From positions 2,356,001 through 2,420,000 of the forward strand of contig NZ_CP047025.1 in NCBI RefSeq assembly GCF_009796845.1: a stretch of DNA of 64,000 bases, read 5' to 3'. This DNA is from Cobetia sp. L2A1 (GTDB lineage: Bacteria; Pseudomonadota; Gammaproteobacteria; Pseudomonadales; Halomonadaceae). The notes beneath the pieces were generated by a model. The model made no database searches, was not told the DNA's origin, and was given only the letters and a program-made list of their open reading frames with translations. Position 1 is the stretch's first letter, and the number at the start of each line of letters is the position of its first letter. The translations under genes were made by a program, and so were the position numbers. Below, piece by piece: positions 1 to 11,957 of the stretch.

Positions 1-109
1 GGCCGTTGAGCGCCAAATCATTACGCAGCACATTGAGCAGCGGGATGTTCGGAGACACCGACAACTCATGGGTTTTCTGATCAACCGTCAACGTCAGTGT
101 CTGCGTCAT
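1..109 (-). CDS. nicA: [2Fe-2S] subunit of a nicotinate-type dehydrogenase, N-terminal fragment (NicA-like)
   Basis: Only the first 36 residues lie in the window; the gene runs off the left edge. The readable N terminus (MTQTLTLTVDQ, then PLLNVLRNDLALNG) matches the plant-ferredoxin-like start of small [2Fe-2S] subunits of molybdenum hydroxylases such as NicA, where the PLL-LR-L-LNG segment precedes the first cluster cysteines. The cysteines themselves are outside the window. The start is the ATG at 109. It follows nicX on the same strand after 177 bases, so it is probably part of a nicX-nicA transcript. The role is inferred from the surrounding nicotinate genes: it would pass electrons from the molybdopterin subunit. 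It could instead belong to a paralogous hydroxylase encoded further left. Confidence 0.7.
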   Translation of the reverse strand, partial: MTQTLTLTVDQKTHELSVSPNIPLLNVLRNDLALNG

Positions 110-286
110 GGGACTCATCATTATTGTTGGGTGGTTCGGGTTCTCTCGGGAACCTCAATTATGCATTGCCAATCCCGCGGAGGGGGCGCCTCTTGAGCCG
201 ATGCCCTCCATAGCCGCCAATCTCTGCACTTTTTCCTGCTTTCTGCTTACCGCACCCTGCTTGCTGCCAACTCTCATCAAGGCATG

Positions 287-1345
287 TCACTCAGATGACA
301 ATGAGCCCTGCGGCGCCACGATCTTGCCCTCTTCCACCATGGCGTTCCCGTCCAGAAAGACGGAGCAATGTCGTAGCGGAATATCCATGTGGCAGGGGGT
401 GTTGCGCGGCCCACCCACTTCGGTATTGGGCCCGGTCGAGAACAGGAAATTACCCTCGAAGGCACGTGCATCCATGCCAATGGCATCGTTCTTGTCGTGC
501 AACCCCAAGGCCGTCCACTGGGCTCGAGACTGCAATCCCCAGCCGATATGCGAGAAGGCGTAGACATCAGGATCCTTGAAATGGGCCATGTACTCGCGCA
601 GGTATTCCGCATCAAAGCCGCCATGGATCTTGCGGATGAAGCCCTCGCTGATTTCCAGCGTGATCGGCTTGTCGCGCACGTAGGTCTTGAACGGCAGCAG
701 AATATCGCCGATGTCTATCACGATCGTCCCTTCAGCACTGCCCTCGTTGGGCCAGGAGAACAGGAAACCACTCGGCCAGTGGTCCCAACGTCCCGGAGCA
801 TCGGCAAACCCGTACTCACTCACCACTGGGTATTGACCAAGACTGGCCGTGAAATCCGTGCCTGCCTTGGAAGTCACCTTGAAGGTGGAGGCCTGCTTGA
901 AGACATCCGCTGCAGCCTCGACTCGTCGCTTGTCATCCAGGCTGGGCAGCATGCGTGCCAGCATTTCGGGTGGTTCGACCGCCAACAGGATTCGCGTGCC
1001 GGACTTGAGAATGGCCTCCTGCTCTGGTGAGTGCAGCAGCATCATGGTGTCCACGACCAGATCTGCCGCCATCAGCGCCTGCTGGGCGGCTGGATGATTG
1101 GTCAATGCGGTATGCCCGACATAGGCCGTGAGATCATTGCCGACCGCCGTTCGATGATTGAACGACGCCAATTCGACGATATAGGCCTTGGCACCAAGGC
1201 GCTGCGAGGCCTCCATGGCCGCCGCCACGATCATGGCATTGGAGTAATGGCTTTTGAGAATCGCCACGCTCTGGGTGTCATCCACCTTTGACAACGCGAG
1301 AACGTGCTCAAAATGTTGGGTCAATTCGCTTTGACTGACGGGCAT
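287..1345 (-). CDS. nicX: 2,5-dihydroxypyridine 5,6-dioxygenase NicX
   Basis: 352 aa, close to the 350 aa of Pseudomonas putida NicX. It would open the ring of 2,5-dihydroxypyridine with O2 to give N-formylmaleamate, using a mononuclear Fe(II). Like the family it resembles an M29 aminopeptidase fold reused as an extradiol-type dioxygenase. Near the C terminus the motif CHMDIPL (H319, D321) fits the His-x-Asp metal site described for NicX, and a further histidine (H266, SHIGWG) sits before it. The ATG at 1345 is preceded by AGAGGTG. No signal peptide, so cytoplasmic. It is divergent from nicC, whose enzyme makes its substrate, with 596 bases between the two starts. Identification rests on sequence pattern plus the complete pathway context. 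Confidence 0.92.
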   Translation of the reverse strand: MPVSQSELTQHFEHVLALSKVDDTQSVAILKSHYSNAMIVAAAMEASQRLGAKAYIVELASFNHRTAVGNDLTAYVGHTALTNHPAAQQALMAADLVVDTMMLLHSPEQEAILKSGTRILLAVEPPEMLARMLPSLDDKRRVEAAADVFKQASTFKVTSKAGTDFTASLGQYPVVSEYGFADAPGRWDHWPSGFLFSWPNEGSAEGTIVIDIGDILLPFKTYVRDKPITLEISEGFIRKIHGGFDAEYLREYMAHFKDPDVYAFSHIGWGLQSRAQWTALGLHDKNDAIGMDARAFEGNFLFSTGPNTEVGGPRNTPCHMDIPLRHCSVFLDGNAMVEEGKIVAPQGSLSSE

Positions 1346-3932
<2,587 letters not shown>

Positions 3933-3969
3933 CTGCACAACTCCATAACGACAATAAAGGATGTCCGTC

Positions 3970-4743
3970 ATGCCCCAGACGCCTTCCACGATGGCCAGAC
4001 CCTACCGTATCGGCCAGATCGTCCCGAGCTCCAACATCACGATGGAGACGGAAATACCGGCCATGCTGCTGGCCCGCCAGCATATTCGCCCGGAACGCTT
4101 CACCTTCCATTCCAGCCGCATGCGCATGAAGACAGTCGCCAAGGAAGAGCTGGCCGCCATGGACGCACAATCCGATCGCTGCGCACTGGAGCTTTCGGAC
4201 GCAGCCGTCGATGTCATGGGCTACGCCTGCCTTGTCGCCATCATGTCGATGGGCCCGGGCTATCATCGTGAATCACAGCAGCGCCTGCGCAAGTGCACCG
4301 CCGAGAATGGCGCAGACACTCCGGTGGTCACCAGCGCCGGTGCACTGGTGGATGCTCTTGAGGTAATAGGCGCCAAGCGCGTGGTGGTCGTGGCTCCTTA
4401 TATGAAGCCGCTGACGGAGATGGTCGTGAACTACATCCGCGAGGAAGGGATTGATGTGGTGGATTATCGGGCGCTGGAGATTCCCGACAATCTGGATGTC
4501 GCGCGCCACGACCCGGACAACCTGCCGGCCATCGTTGCCAGCATGGACCTGAGCGACATTGATGCCATCGTGCTTTCCGCCTGCGTTCAGATGCCCTCTC
4601 TGCCAGCCGTCGCCAAGGTCGAGGCTCTGACCGGAAAGCCGGTCGTGACAGCGGCGATTGCCACCACGTATTCCATGCTGAAATCACTGGGACTGGAACC
4701 AATCGTGCCGGGGGCGGGTGCTCTGTTGTCAGGGGCTTATTGA
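3970..4743 (+). CDS. nicE: Maleate cis-trans isomerase NicE
   Basis: 257 aa member of the Asp/Glu racemase superfamily that would isomerise maleate to fumarate, the final nicotinate-pathway step into the TCA cycle. Two cysteines, one in VMGYACLVA and one in VLSACVQMPS (C87 and C205 from this start), are the expected acid/base pair; the segment IGQIVPSSNITMETEIPAM is typical of maleate isomerases. Two ATGs are possible, 3961 and 3970. I prefer 3970 because AAAGGA then sits at normal ribosome-binding distance, while it abuts 3961. Third gene of the nicCDEF operon. Confidence 0.92.
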   Translation: MPQTPSTMARPYRIGQIVPSSNITMETEIPAMLLARQHIRPERFTFHSSRMRMKTVAKEELAAMDAQSDRCALELSDAAVDVMGYACLVAIMSMGPGYHRESQQRLRKCTAENGADTPVVTSAGALVDALEVIGAKRVVVVAPYMKPLTEMVVNYIREEGIDVVDYRALEIPDNLDVARHDPDNLPAIVASMDLSDIDAIVLSACVQMPSLPAVAKVEALTGKPVVTAAIATTYSMLKSLGLEPIVPGAGALLSGAY

Positions 4744-4768
4744 ACACAAGCAATGAGGAAGTGCCGGC

Positions 4769-5401
4769 ATGCGATCACAAGACGTGAATGACAACTACAA
4801 GGGTGTCTGGGATGGGCGCCTTGGCTTTGGCCACAAGGCTGCCTTGCTGGTGGTGGACTTCATGCAGGGCTATATCCTCCCCGAGTCGCCACTCTATGCA
4901 CCCGGGGTGGTGGAGGCCGTGGCGAGGATGCCACGCCTGCTGAAGCAGGCCCGTGCATCGGGCATCGAGATCATCCACACCAACATACTGTACTTGGCAC
5001 CGGAACAGCGCGATGGTGGACTCTGGGTTCAAAAGGCGCCTGTCATGCGTCATATGGTACCTGGCAGCCCCTACGCACGATTCTGTGAAGAAGTGATGCC
5101 GCAAGATGATGAGTTGGTCATCACCAAGCAATATGCCAGCGCTTTCTTCGGCACCTCATTGGCGTCGACACTGGTGGCGATGGGCGTGGACACCCTCATC
5201 CTGGTGGGCTGTTCGACAAGTGGCTGCATTCGCGCCACCGCAGTGGATGGCGTGCAGCACGGTTTCAGAATGATGGTGGTACGTGAATGCGTCGGTGATC
5301 GACACCCGGCTCCTCACGAAGCCAATCTGTTCGACATCGACAGCAAGTACGGCGATGTCATCTCGCTAAAGGAGACGCTTGAGCACTTGCAACAGGCGTA
5401 A
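4769..5401 (+). CDS. nicF: Maleamate amidohydrolase NicF
   Basis: 210 aa isochorismatase-like cysteine hydrolase that would deamidate maleamate to maleate and ammonia. The triad is visible: D30 (LLVVDFMQGY), K120 (VITKQYASAFFGT) and C153 (GCSTSGCIRATA). The length matches P. putida NicF. It lies 25 bases after nicE and is followed at once by a strong terminator, so it closes the nicCDEF operon. The functional order in the pathway is nicD, then nicF, then nicE. Confidence 0.92.
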   Translation: MRSQDVNDNYKGVWDGRLGFGHKAALLVVDFMQGYILPESPLYAPGVVEAVARMPRLLKQARASGIEIIHTNILYLAPEQRDGGLWVQKAPVMRHMVPGSPYARFCEEVMPQDDELVITKQYASAFFGTSLASTLVAMGVDTLILVGCSTSGCIRATAVDGVQHGFRMMVVRECVGDRHPAPHEANLFDIDSKYGDVISLKETLEHLQQA

Positions 5402-5404
5402 CGG

Positions 5405-5438
5405 AAAATGCCCAGCCTTCCATGGCTGGGCATTTTTC
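5405..5438 (+). terminator. Rho-independent terminator after nicF
   Basis: An 11-bp stem (AATGCCCAGCC / GGCTGGGCATT) with a 6-base loop followed by TTTTC begins 4 bases after the nicF stop. It ends the nicCDEF transcript. The convergent nicR gene stops about 90 bases further on. Confidence 0.9.
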
Positions 5439-5530
5439 ATTGCAACGCTTGCGAAGCCAAGAGGCCAGGAGGCCAAGTGATCAATGCATCGACTGGATGT
5501 CGATTGACGCTCACGGTGCCCGGGGCTATC

Positions 5531-6010
5531 TCAGGGCGTATTCATCTTCTCAAGGAGATGCAGCAGTGCGATGCGCTCGGCGGGATTGAGTTTGCCCATC
5601 GTCTGGTCGGTGATCTGATGTGCCACCGGAATCATGCTCTCGACCAGGGCTTCCCCCGCGTCAGTGATCGCGACCATGACCTTGCGCTGATCCGCAGGAT
5701 CAGTCGCCAGCGTCACCCACTCACGTGCCTTGAGACGCTTGATGACGCCCCGAATGGTCGCGGGATCGATATCGGTTGCCCTGACGATCTCCGTCAACGA
5801 ACTGGCTCCACGCTCCATGACGGTACAGAGCGTCACGAACTGGATAGCCGTTAGCTGTGAGTCGCTGCAGTGACGCTGAAAGATGGCCGTATGGCGCTGG
5901 TAGGCCTTGCGCAGCAAATGGCCGACTTGCTCAGAGAAATCATAGCCCTGCTCTGCCGGGGTCTGGTGCTCACCGGTCCGTGACGCTTTATCTTGTGTCT
6001 CGATGGTCAT
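5531..6010 (-). CDS. nicR: MarR-family regulator NicR
   Basis: 159 aa winged-helix repressor. The segment SLTEIVRATDIDPATIRGVIKRLKAREWV is a typical MarR HTH, followed by the wing TDPADQRKVMVAIT. In Pseudomonas, NicR represses nic genes and responds to 6-hydroxynicotinate; the position between nicF and nicB supports the same job here. The frame is open to 6133, but the ATG at 6010 has AAGGA 7 bases upstream and the extra N terminus is Cys-rich and unlike the family. Convergent with nicF, divergent from nicB. Confidence 0.88.
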   Translation of the reverse strand: MTIETQDKASRTGEHQTPAEQGYDFSEQVGHLLRKAYQRHTAIFQRHCSDSQLTAIQFVTLCTVMERGASSLTEIVRATDIDPATIRGVIKRLKAREWVTLATDPADQRKVMVAITDAGEALVESMIPVAHQITDQTMGKLNPAERIALLHLLEKMNTP

Positions 6011-6346
6011 GCAGCATCCTTGAGGAACACACATTGCTTGCCAGCAATACGTTTGCCGACAGCACTCTTGCTGCCAGCTCACTTCTCGCGTGACAGCGGC
6101 CGACACGGGATATACCCGCAGCATAAGGTACACACCTTACCCGCGCAGTGTATTCGATACGCTTGCATTGCAACACCATTGGCACAAAAGCTAGACGATA
6201 CAATACGAAAGGCGGATATTCATACTGATTCTCTCGGTACCGTGACGCGCGACATTCCTCATGCATACGCCACAAATCACGCAACCGCTGGGCATGGAGG
6301 CCGCGACATCCTCCCACAATAAAAACACATCCAATAGAGAGCTGAC
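6011..6346. promoter_or_regulatory. Divergent control region between nicR and nicB, with an inverted repeat
   Basis: 336 bases between the two starts, no gene seen. At 6124-6139 there is a perfect inverted repeat, TAAGGT and ACCTTA separated by ACAC, a good candidate MarR operator 114 bases upstream of nicR. A smaller palindrome GTAT-TCG-ATAC is at 6150-6160. The rest is ordinary, mildly AT-rich promoter DNA. Confidence 0.5.
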
Positions 6347-8638
6347 ATGACTCGCGCATTGCTGCCTGACCGCCATGAACTTCTCACGGGCACCGACATG
6401 CTGGTGGTCTATCGTGACCCTGTCGTTCCTCCCAAGCCCGCCCCCGGACAACCCGGCACACACTCCAACTTCGTGCCCAACGAGCCGGAACTCTTCATCG
6501 CCCTACTCGAAGATGGCCAGGTCATGGCGTTCAATGGCCATGTCGATCTTGGCACCGGCATTCGTACCTCGCTGGCGCAGATCGTGGCAGAAGAGCTGGA
6601 AGTGCCCTGCGCGCAGGTCACCATGGTGCTGGGCCACCCGTTTGAGGTACCCAATCAAGGCCCGACCATTGCCAGTGCCACCATTCAGATCACTGCCGAT
6701 CCGCTGAGACGCGCGGCAGCTCAGGCGCGGGAATATCTGCTGGAGCTGGCTGCCGAGCGCCTGGGGGTTTCGCGCACGGCATTACGCTGCGTCGATGGCC
6801 GCGTTCAATCGACTCAGTCATCTCAAGGATCGCAGGCTGACGGCGATGGCATTCACTATGCAGAGCTGCTCAAGGGTCACCGTCATGCCTTGACGCTTGC
6901 CGATCATGTCTGCCTGAAGCCGGTAAGTGATTATAAAATTGTCGGCAAATCGACATCACGAGTGGATATTCCCCAGAAAGCCACGGGCCAGCTGACCTTC
7001 GTACATGACATGCGCCTGCCGGGCATGTTGCACGGCGCCGTGGTCCGTCCGCCCTACACGGGCCATGACCGCGGGGACTTCGTCAATACCAGCGTGATTG
7101 CGGTCGATATCCAGTCCGTGGAAGGCATGCCGGGACTGGTAGACGTGGTGGTCATCGGCGACTTCATCGGTGTGGTGGCGGAGCGGGAAGAGCAAGCGAG
7201 AGCCATCGCCGACAGACTCGAGATACAGTGGCGACCCTGCGCGAGCCTGCCATCACTGGACGACGTTGAGCAGGCATTACGTGAATTACCGGCCACGCAT
7301 CGACCGTTGCTCAACGAGGGCGATGTTGACAATGCGCTGGAAACCGCTCGTCATGCGCTAAAGCGCACCTACGTCTGGCCCTTTCAGCTGCATGGCTCCA
7401 TTGGCCCGTCTTGCTCGCTGGCCGACTATCGCGACGGCCGACTTTCACTGTGGTCCGGCACGCAGAACCCGCACAGCCTGAGAGCCGATCTCGCCCGTTT
7501 GCTGGCACTGGATGAAGCCCGCATCACCATCACGCGCATGGAGGCGGCAGGCTGTTACGGTCGCAATTGCGCTGATGATGTCGGCGCCGATGCGGCACTC
7601 CTCTCGCGCGCCGTGGGGCGTCCGGTGCGCGTTCAACTGACGCGCGCGCAGGAACACACCTGGGAGCCCAAGGGGGCAGCCCAGCTGATGACAGTCACCG
7701 GCGCGATTGACGTCGATGGCAGCCCTGCCGCTTATCGTTTCACTTCGCGTTATCCGTCGAACAACTCCCCCACCTTGGCACTACTTCTGACCGGCGCAGC
7801 GACGCCCAGTGACATTCCCTTCGAGATGGGGGATCGCACAGCAGTGCCGCCCTACCGGTATGCGAATCGTGACATCGCATGCGATGACGTACCGACGTTG
7901 GTCCGCGCCTCCTGGCTACGCGGCGTCTCTGCCATGCCCAACACCTTTGCCCACGAGAGTTTCATCGACGAGCTGGCATTTCTTGCCAGGCAGGATCCTG
8001 TCATCTATCGCCTCAATGCGCTGACGGACCCTCGAGCCGTCGAGCTCTCCATGCGGGTAGCGACTCGCGCCGGCTGGGAAACACGAGTTGCACACTCTGC
8101 CCCTTCTGAAAGTCTCGATGACGAAGGGTGGCTATCAGGCAGAGGCTTCGCCTATGCCCAGTATGTCCACAGTCGCTTCCCCGGATTTGGTGCGGCACTG
8201 GCGGCCTGGGTCGTCGAGCTCACGGTGCACCCCAAGAGCGGACGCATCATCATCACCCGCTTGACGGTCGGCCAGGATGCCGGCCTCATGATCAACCCTG
8301 ACGGCGTACGACATCAGGTGCACGGCAATGTCATCCAGACGCTCAGCCGAACGCTGAAGGAACGTGTGAGCTTTGAGGATGGCAAGCCGACCAGCAGTGA
8401 ATGGGGCAGCTACCCTATCCTGCGGTTCTCGGAAATTCCCGATATCGACGTCATGCTGCTGGACCGCCCCGATCTCCCCCCGCTTGGCGTGGGTGAGTCC
8501 ACGTCACTGCCCGGCACCCCCGCCATCGCGAATGCCCTGTTTGATGCCACCGGAGTTCGCTTCCTCAAGCCCCCATTCACGCCAGAGGTGGTAAGGGAAA
8601 CGCTCAGGGACGCGTTGAACGAGGCAATTCAATGCTAG
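6347..8638 (+). CDS. nicB: Molybdopterin-binding subunit of nicotinate-type dehydrogenase (NicB-like), without cytochrome domains
   Basis: 763 aa xanthine-dehydrogenase-family large subunit of the isoquinoline 1-oxidoreductase/NicB type. Conserved pieces include GHVDLGTGIRTSLAQIVAEEL near the N terminus, NQGPTIASATIQI, a central AAGCYGRNCADDVGADAAL segment, and near the C terminus PPLGVGESTSLPGTPAIANAL with the catalytic glutamate at E717. In context it would hydroxylate nicotinate to 6-hydroxynicotinate. P. putida NicB is about 1190 aa because three c-type cytochrome domains are attached. Here the protein stops after the Mo-binding domain and has no CxxCH motif, so electrons must leave through another protein. 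The ATG at 6347 follows GAGAGC. It stands alone on its strand and is separated from the nicA-like gene by the rest of the cluster. It could be a paralogue acting on a related N-heterocycle. Confidence 0.85.
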   Translation: MTRALLPDRHELLTGTDMLVVYRDPVVPPKPAPGQPGTHSNFVPNEPELFIALLEDGQVMAFNGHVDLGTGIRTSLAQIVAEELEVPCAQVTMVLGHPFEVPNQGPTIASATIQITADPLRRAAAQAREYLLELAAERLGVSRTALRCVDGRVQSTQSSQGSQADGDGIHYAELLKGHRHALTLADHVCLKPVSDYKIVGKSTSRVDIPQKATGQLTFVHDMRLPGMLHGAVVRPPYTGHDRGDFVNTSVIAVDIQSVEGMPGLVDVVVIGDFIGVVAEREEQARAIADRLEIQWRPCASLPSLDDVEQALRELPATHRPLLNEGDVDNALETARHALKRTYVWPFQLHGSIGPSCSLADYRDGRLSLWSGTQNPHSLRADLARLLALDEARITITRMEAAGCYGRNCADDVGADAALLSRAVGRPVRVQLTRAQEHTWEPKGAAQLMTVTGAIDVDGSPAAYRFTSRYPSNNSPTLALLLTGAATPSDIPFEMGDRTAVPPYRYANRDIACDDVPTLVRASWLRGVSAMPNTFAHESFIDELAFLARQDPVIYRLNALTDPRAVELSMRVATRAGWETRVAHSAPSESLDDEGWLSGRGFAYAQYVHSRFPGFGAALAAWVVELTVHPKSGRIIITRLTVGQDAGLMINPDGVRHQVHGNVIQTLSRTLKERVSFEDGKPTSSEWGSYPILRFSEIPDIDVMLLDRPDLPPLGVGESTSLPGTPAIANALFDATGVRFLKPPFTPEVVRETLRDALNEAIQC

Positions 8639-8803
8639 CCAAGCGGATTCACGAAACTGACAGTCGTCAGTCAAGAATGAACAACACATCCAGCCGCTAC
8701 CAGATGACGAAAAGATAGAGCGTATTGGCTATGGCGCTGAGGCAGTCCTATTTCAGGGCTAGACACAATGCTGGCTCAGCTATCTTGCGATGATGTCACG
8801 CGA

Positions 8804-9220
8804 TCAGCGATTGAGAATGATCGCCGTGATCGCCCCACCCGCGACAGCCGCCAGCACATAGCGACCATCAATATTCAGCCAGCGATGCCCGCGCGGCGGC
8901 TTGGACAGGTGACGATGCCGCCAATTCTGCACCCAGTAGCGATTATCGGAATAGTAATGACGCGGCAGATGGTCGCCTCGGCGCCATTGGTGATGACGAC
9001 GCGCCTCATGGCGACGATGTTCATGATGCCTTTGCTGTCGGTAATGCTTCTTGTGCTGTCTGCCGTGATGGCCGCGATCATGATGGCCATGCCCTCGATC
9101 GTGATGTCCGTGGCCTCGATCGTGATGGCCGTGCCCTCGATCATGAGGACCTGCCTGTGCCAGTGGAGCACCCAGCAGGGTAAAGATCATCATCAGAATG
9201 GTCAGTGTGCGCGTGCGCAT
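8804..9220 (-). CDS. RcnB-like periplasmic protein with HDRGHGH repeats
   Basis: 138 aa with a Sec signal peptide (MRTRTLTILMMIFTLLGAPLAQA, cleavage near 23). Then come four tandem copies of the heptad HDRGHGH (the last imperfect, residues 26-53; bases 9062-9145), a basic His-rich linker, and a C-terminal RcnB-type domain (LPRHYY ... YWVQNW ... LSKPPRGHRWLNIDGRYVL) ending in a hydrophobic helix. E. coli RcnB is a periplasmic protein of nickel/cobalt homeostasis. The histidine repeats suggest metal binding, but no metal transporter is next to it, so the role is inferred. The ATG at 9220 has AGGAGG in front. A paralogue with a Gln/Lys repeat is at 37795-38265. Confidence 0.8.
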   Translation of the reverse strand: MRTRTLTILMMIFTLLGAPLAQAGPHDRGHGHHDRGHGHHDRGHGHHDRGHHGRQHKKHYRQQRHHEHRRHEARRHHQWRRGDHLPRHYYSDNRYWVQNWRHRHLSKPPRGHRWLNIDGRYVLAAVAGGAITAIILNR

Positions 9221-10166
9221 GGCTGGCCTCCTCATCTTGCCCCGCCGCCATTTCAACACCGGGAATCATGTAGGGAGTTTCTCAGTTAGGAAACAGTGTT
9301 GCGCAACCTTAACGAGACTTGTCCAGCACCGCAAGATGTCTCAATTTTCGCTATTTTTGTCGTTATTTCGTGCACAAAGCGTCGCCCGACGCTGCGATTG
9401 GTGTCGCTTATTGGATACATGAAGACCACTCCATGCCACACGGATTGATGACTGAGCAACGTACAAAAACGCCCCTATCGATTGACGATAGAGGCGATCT
9501 TCACCACATCATGCTTTCTGCGGCCATCTTTCATCGAATATTACGCGCCAGGAAAATTCCAAAAATCCCTATATATCATGAAGTTGCTGAACGATTTCAT
9601 CATCATCGAGACTTGGCTGTCTCGTCATGGTGTCCCTTCCCGATTTCATGAATGTCCTTTCATTAGCAAGAGGAACAGCCACGTTGTCTCTGATTACTTC
9701 GGCGTGAGCGCATGGCGTTGCGAAGCATAGAAGCATTCAAATATGCGCTTTTTTGCATATAAAATCGAAAGAGCCTCCCCTTTATTTCCGCCGCTTTAGC
9801 CTTGAAACAATGCTTGGCGTAGCGACTGGCGTAGCGACTGGCGTAGCGACTGGCGTTCAGCATTGTGAAAAACTGCTTTGATGAATCGAGTCATCAAATT
9901 GACAAGTTGATAGTAAACCCCCGTATCATGCGGCCTGTAGCGCTACCTCTCTTCAAGAATCAGCAACATCTTGACGACATAGCCCAAAGTTCAAGTACGT
10001 GAGCTTTGCATTTCCATGTCCGTTCACCGATCATTTGCGCCACCACTGAGTAGTTTGATCGTTTGACTGACGACTTATCCTCGTCATTGCCGGTTTTAAC
10101 GCCATCGCACTTACGTGACGCCTCAGGTAGGAGCAGCAAGATAAGCCGTAAAAAAAGGAGCCAAAC
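9221..10166. other. Intergenic region without a convincing gene; short tandem repeat at 9815-9856
   Basis: About 950 bases, more AT-rich than the genes on both sides. I find no reading frame with a plausible start, codon use and homology. At 9815-9856 there are three perfect copies and a partial fourth of the 12-mer TGGCGTAGCGAC. A weak hairpin (GCCCCTATCG with CGATAGAGGC) lies around 9470-9495 without a T-run. The last part should hold the promoter of the NCS1 transporter gene. A small RNA cannot be excluded. Confidence 0.5.
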
Positions 10167-11927
10167 ATGGCCAGTACTGCGCCAGACCTGGATCGGCAAA
10201 TCGCCCAGATGGACGATGAACTACTGCCGGTACCACGTCACAAACTGCACCGATGGCCGCACTTCGCCGGCCTTTACGCTGCCGAGCATGTTGCCGCTAC
10301 CGAATTCGTTATCGGTGCGACCTTTGTCGCACTCGGTGCAGGTATCTGGGATATTCTGTTCGGTCTATTGATTGGTAACGCTCTTGCGGTTCTCAGCTTC
10401 TGGTTGATCACGACACCGATCGCCATCGAGACCCGCCTCAGCCTCTTCACCTACCTTCACCGCATCGCCGGTGATTCGATGTCACGCCTTTATAACTGGG
10501 CCAATGTCATCATCTTCAGTGCCATTTCTGCGGCGATGATCACCGTCTCCGCAACGGCGGTCAGGCTTCTGTTTGATATCCCGGCTCAGACCCAGGCATA
10601 TCCCACCAGCTTTGAATTCATCCTGTTGGCGCTGGCAGTGGCAGCTATCGTAGTGCTGGTGGCGGTCTATGGCTTCAACGCTCTGACCGAATTCGCCAGC
10701 ATCTGCGCCCCGTGGTTGATGCTGATGTTCACCGTCGGCGGCATGGTGCTGTTGCCGGAGCTGGCCGAGTCCGTCACCGGTGAGACCAGCCTTGGCAGTT
10801 TCTCGAATTTGATCGATGTCGCAGGCAGTACGGTCTTCACTGGTATCAATTCCGATGGTGAAGCAGGCATTGGTATCTGGGAAGTGATCGGTTTCGCCTG
10901 GGCGGCCAACACCTTCTCGCACTTCGGTCTGATCGATATGGCGCTGCTGCGCTACGCCAAGCGCAAGCGCTCTGGCTTGGCGACCGGTACCGGCATGATG
11001 TTTGGCCATTACGTTGCCTGGATTTCTGCTGGCCTGATGGGGGCGGCGACAGCTGCCGTGGCGGGTATCAGCATCGAAATACTTGAACCTGGTGAAGTTG
11101 CTCTCCATGCCCTCGGCGCCTCAGGCTTCGTCATCGTGGTCGTCGCAGGCTGGACCACCGCCAACGCCAATCTTTACCGTGCAGGGCTTGCCGCCCAATC
11201 TGCACTGCCCAACCTCTCGCGCAACAAGGCGACATTGGCAGTGGGTATCTGCGTGGCCGTGCTTAGCTGCTTCCCGTTCGTCTATCGCAGCATGCTGCCG
11301 CTGCTGACCTATGCGGGTCTGGTGCTGGTACCGATCGGTGGGATCATCTTCGCGGAACATCATCTGTTCCCGAAACTGGGCTTCAGCCGTTACTGGGCAC
11401 GCTACAAGGGCCTGAAGCATAACGTCCCTGCATTGGCGACCTGGGGGCTATCACTGCTGTTCGGATTCGGTTTGGAGTTGGTCGATGTCATTCCCTTCTA
11501 CTATCTGTTCCTGCCCACCTGGTTCGTCTCCATCGCGTTGTATACCTTGATGGCAAAACGCGCAGGCGCAGCACAATCCTATCCGGAAGCAGAAGCGGCC
11601 GAGCGTGAATTCCAGGCGCGCGTCGAAGTCTTCCATGCCAAGCAGGCAGAGACGACGAACTTCGCACCGATCAAGGATACTTCTGGCCTGACCAAGATCA
11701 TCAAAGCGACTTGGATGGTGGTGGGTCTTGCCATTCCTCTCGTACTGGCAGTTCGTGTGCTTTTCTTCAGCCCCGACCTCGCCACTTACGAAGCGAATCG
11801 TGAAATGTTCTATCACGTGGCCATCTGGTGTACGGCAATCTACTTTGCATTTGCGTACTGGGAGCTACAGCGCGGCAAGGCGCTATTCAACAATCAGCCT
11901 GCCAAGCAAGCACCCGCTACTAGCTGA
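10167..11927 (+). CDS. NCS1-family transporter, probably for a polyol
   Basis: 586 aa inner-membrane protein with about twelve hydrophobic segments, of the purine-cytosine permease/NCS1 type (N-terminal AAEHVAATEFVIGATFVALGAG, mid-region WAANTFSHFGLIDMALLRYAKRK). NCS1 members bring in nucleobases, allantoin, hydantoins or vitamins by Na+ or H+ symport. A charged linker near residues 470-510 precedes two last membrane helices. The start ATG is preceded by AAAAAAGGAG. The only downstream gene, 144 bases on, is a mannitol-type dehydrogenase, so I infer that the substrate is mannitol or a related polyol. That would be unusual for NCS1. Family confidence is high, substrate confidence low. Confidence 0.82.
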   Translation: MASTAPDLDRQIAQMDDELLPVPRHKLHRWPHFAGLYAAEHVAATEFVIGATFVALGAGIWDILFGLLIGNALAVLSFWLITTPIAIETRLSLFTYLHRIAGDSMSRLYNWANVIIFSAISAAMITVSATAVRLLFDIPAQTQAYPTSFEFILLALAVAAIVVLVAVYGFNALTEFASICAPWLMLMFTVGGMVLLPELAESVTGETSLGSFSNLIDVAGSTVFTGINSDGEAGIGIWEVIGFAWAANTFSHFGLIDMALLRYAKRKRSGLATGTGMMFGHYVAWISAGLMGAATAAVAGISIEILEPGEVALHALGASGFVIVVVAGWTTANANLYRAGLAAQSALPNLSRNKATLAVGICVAVLSCFPFVYRSMLPLLTYAGLVLVPIGGIIFAEHHLFPKLGFSRYWARYKGLKHNVPALATWGLSLLFGFGLELVDVIPFYYLFLPTWFVSIALYTLMAKRAGAAQSYPEAEAAEREFQARVEVFHAKQAETTNFAPIKDTSGLTKIIKATWMVVGLAIPLVLAVRVLFFSPDLATYEANREMFYHVAIWCTAIYFAFAYWELQRGKALFNNQPAKQAPATS

Positions 11928-11957
11928 GTCGACAACGTGCCAACAGGCAAATAGACA

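Noticed and set aside
8768..9289. Plus-strand open frame of 173 codons rich in Met/Ile/Val across the His-rich gene
   Set aside because: It is the complement of the HDRGHGH repeats; the minus-strand frame has a signal peptide, ribosome-binding site and a recognisable domain.
9469..9495. Hairpin in the intergenic region as a terminator
   Set aside because: One mismatch, no T-run on either strand and no gene ending close by.
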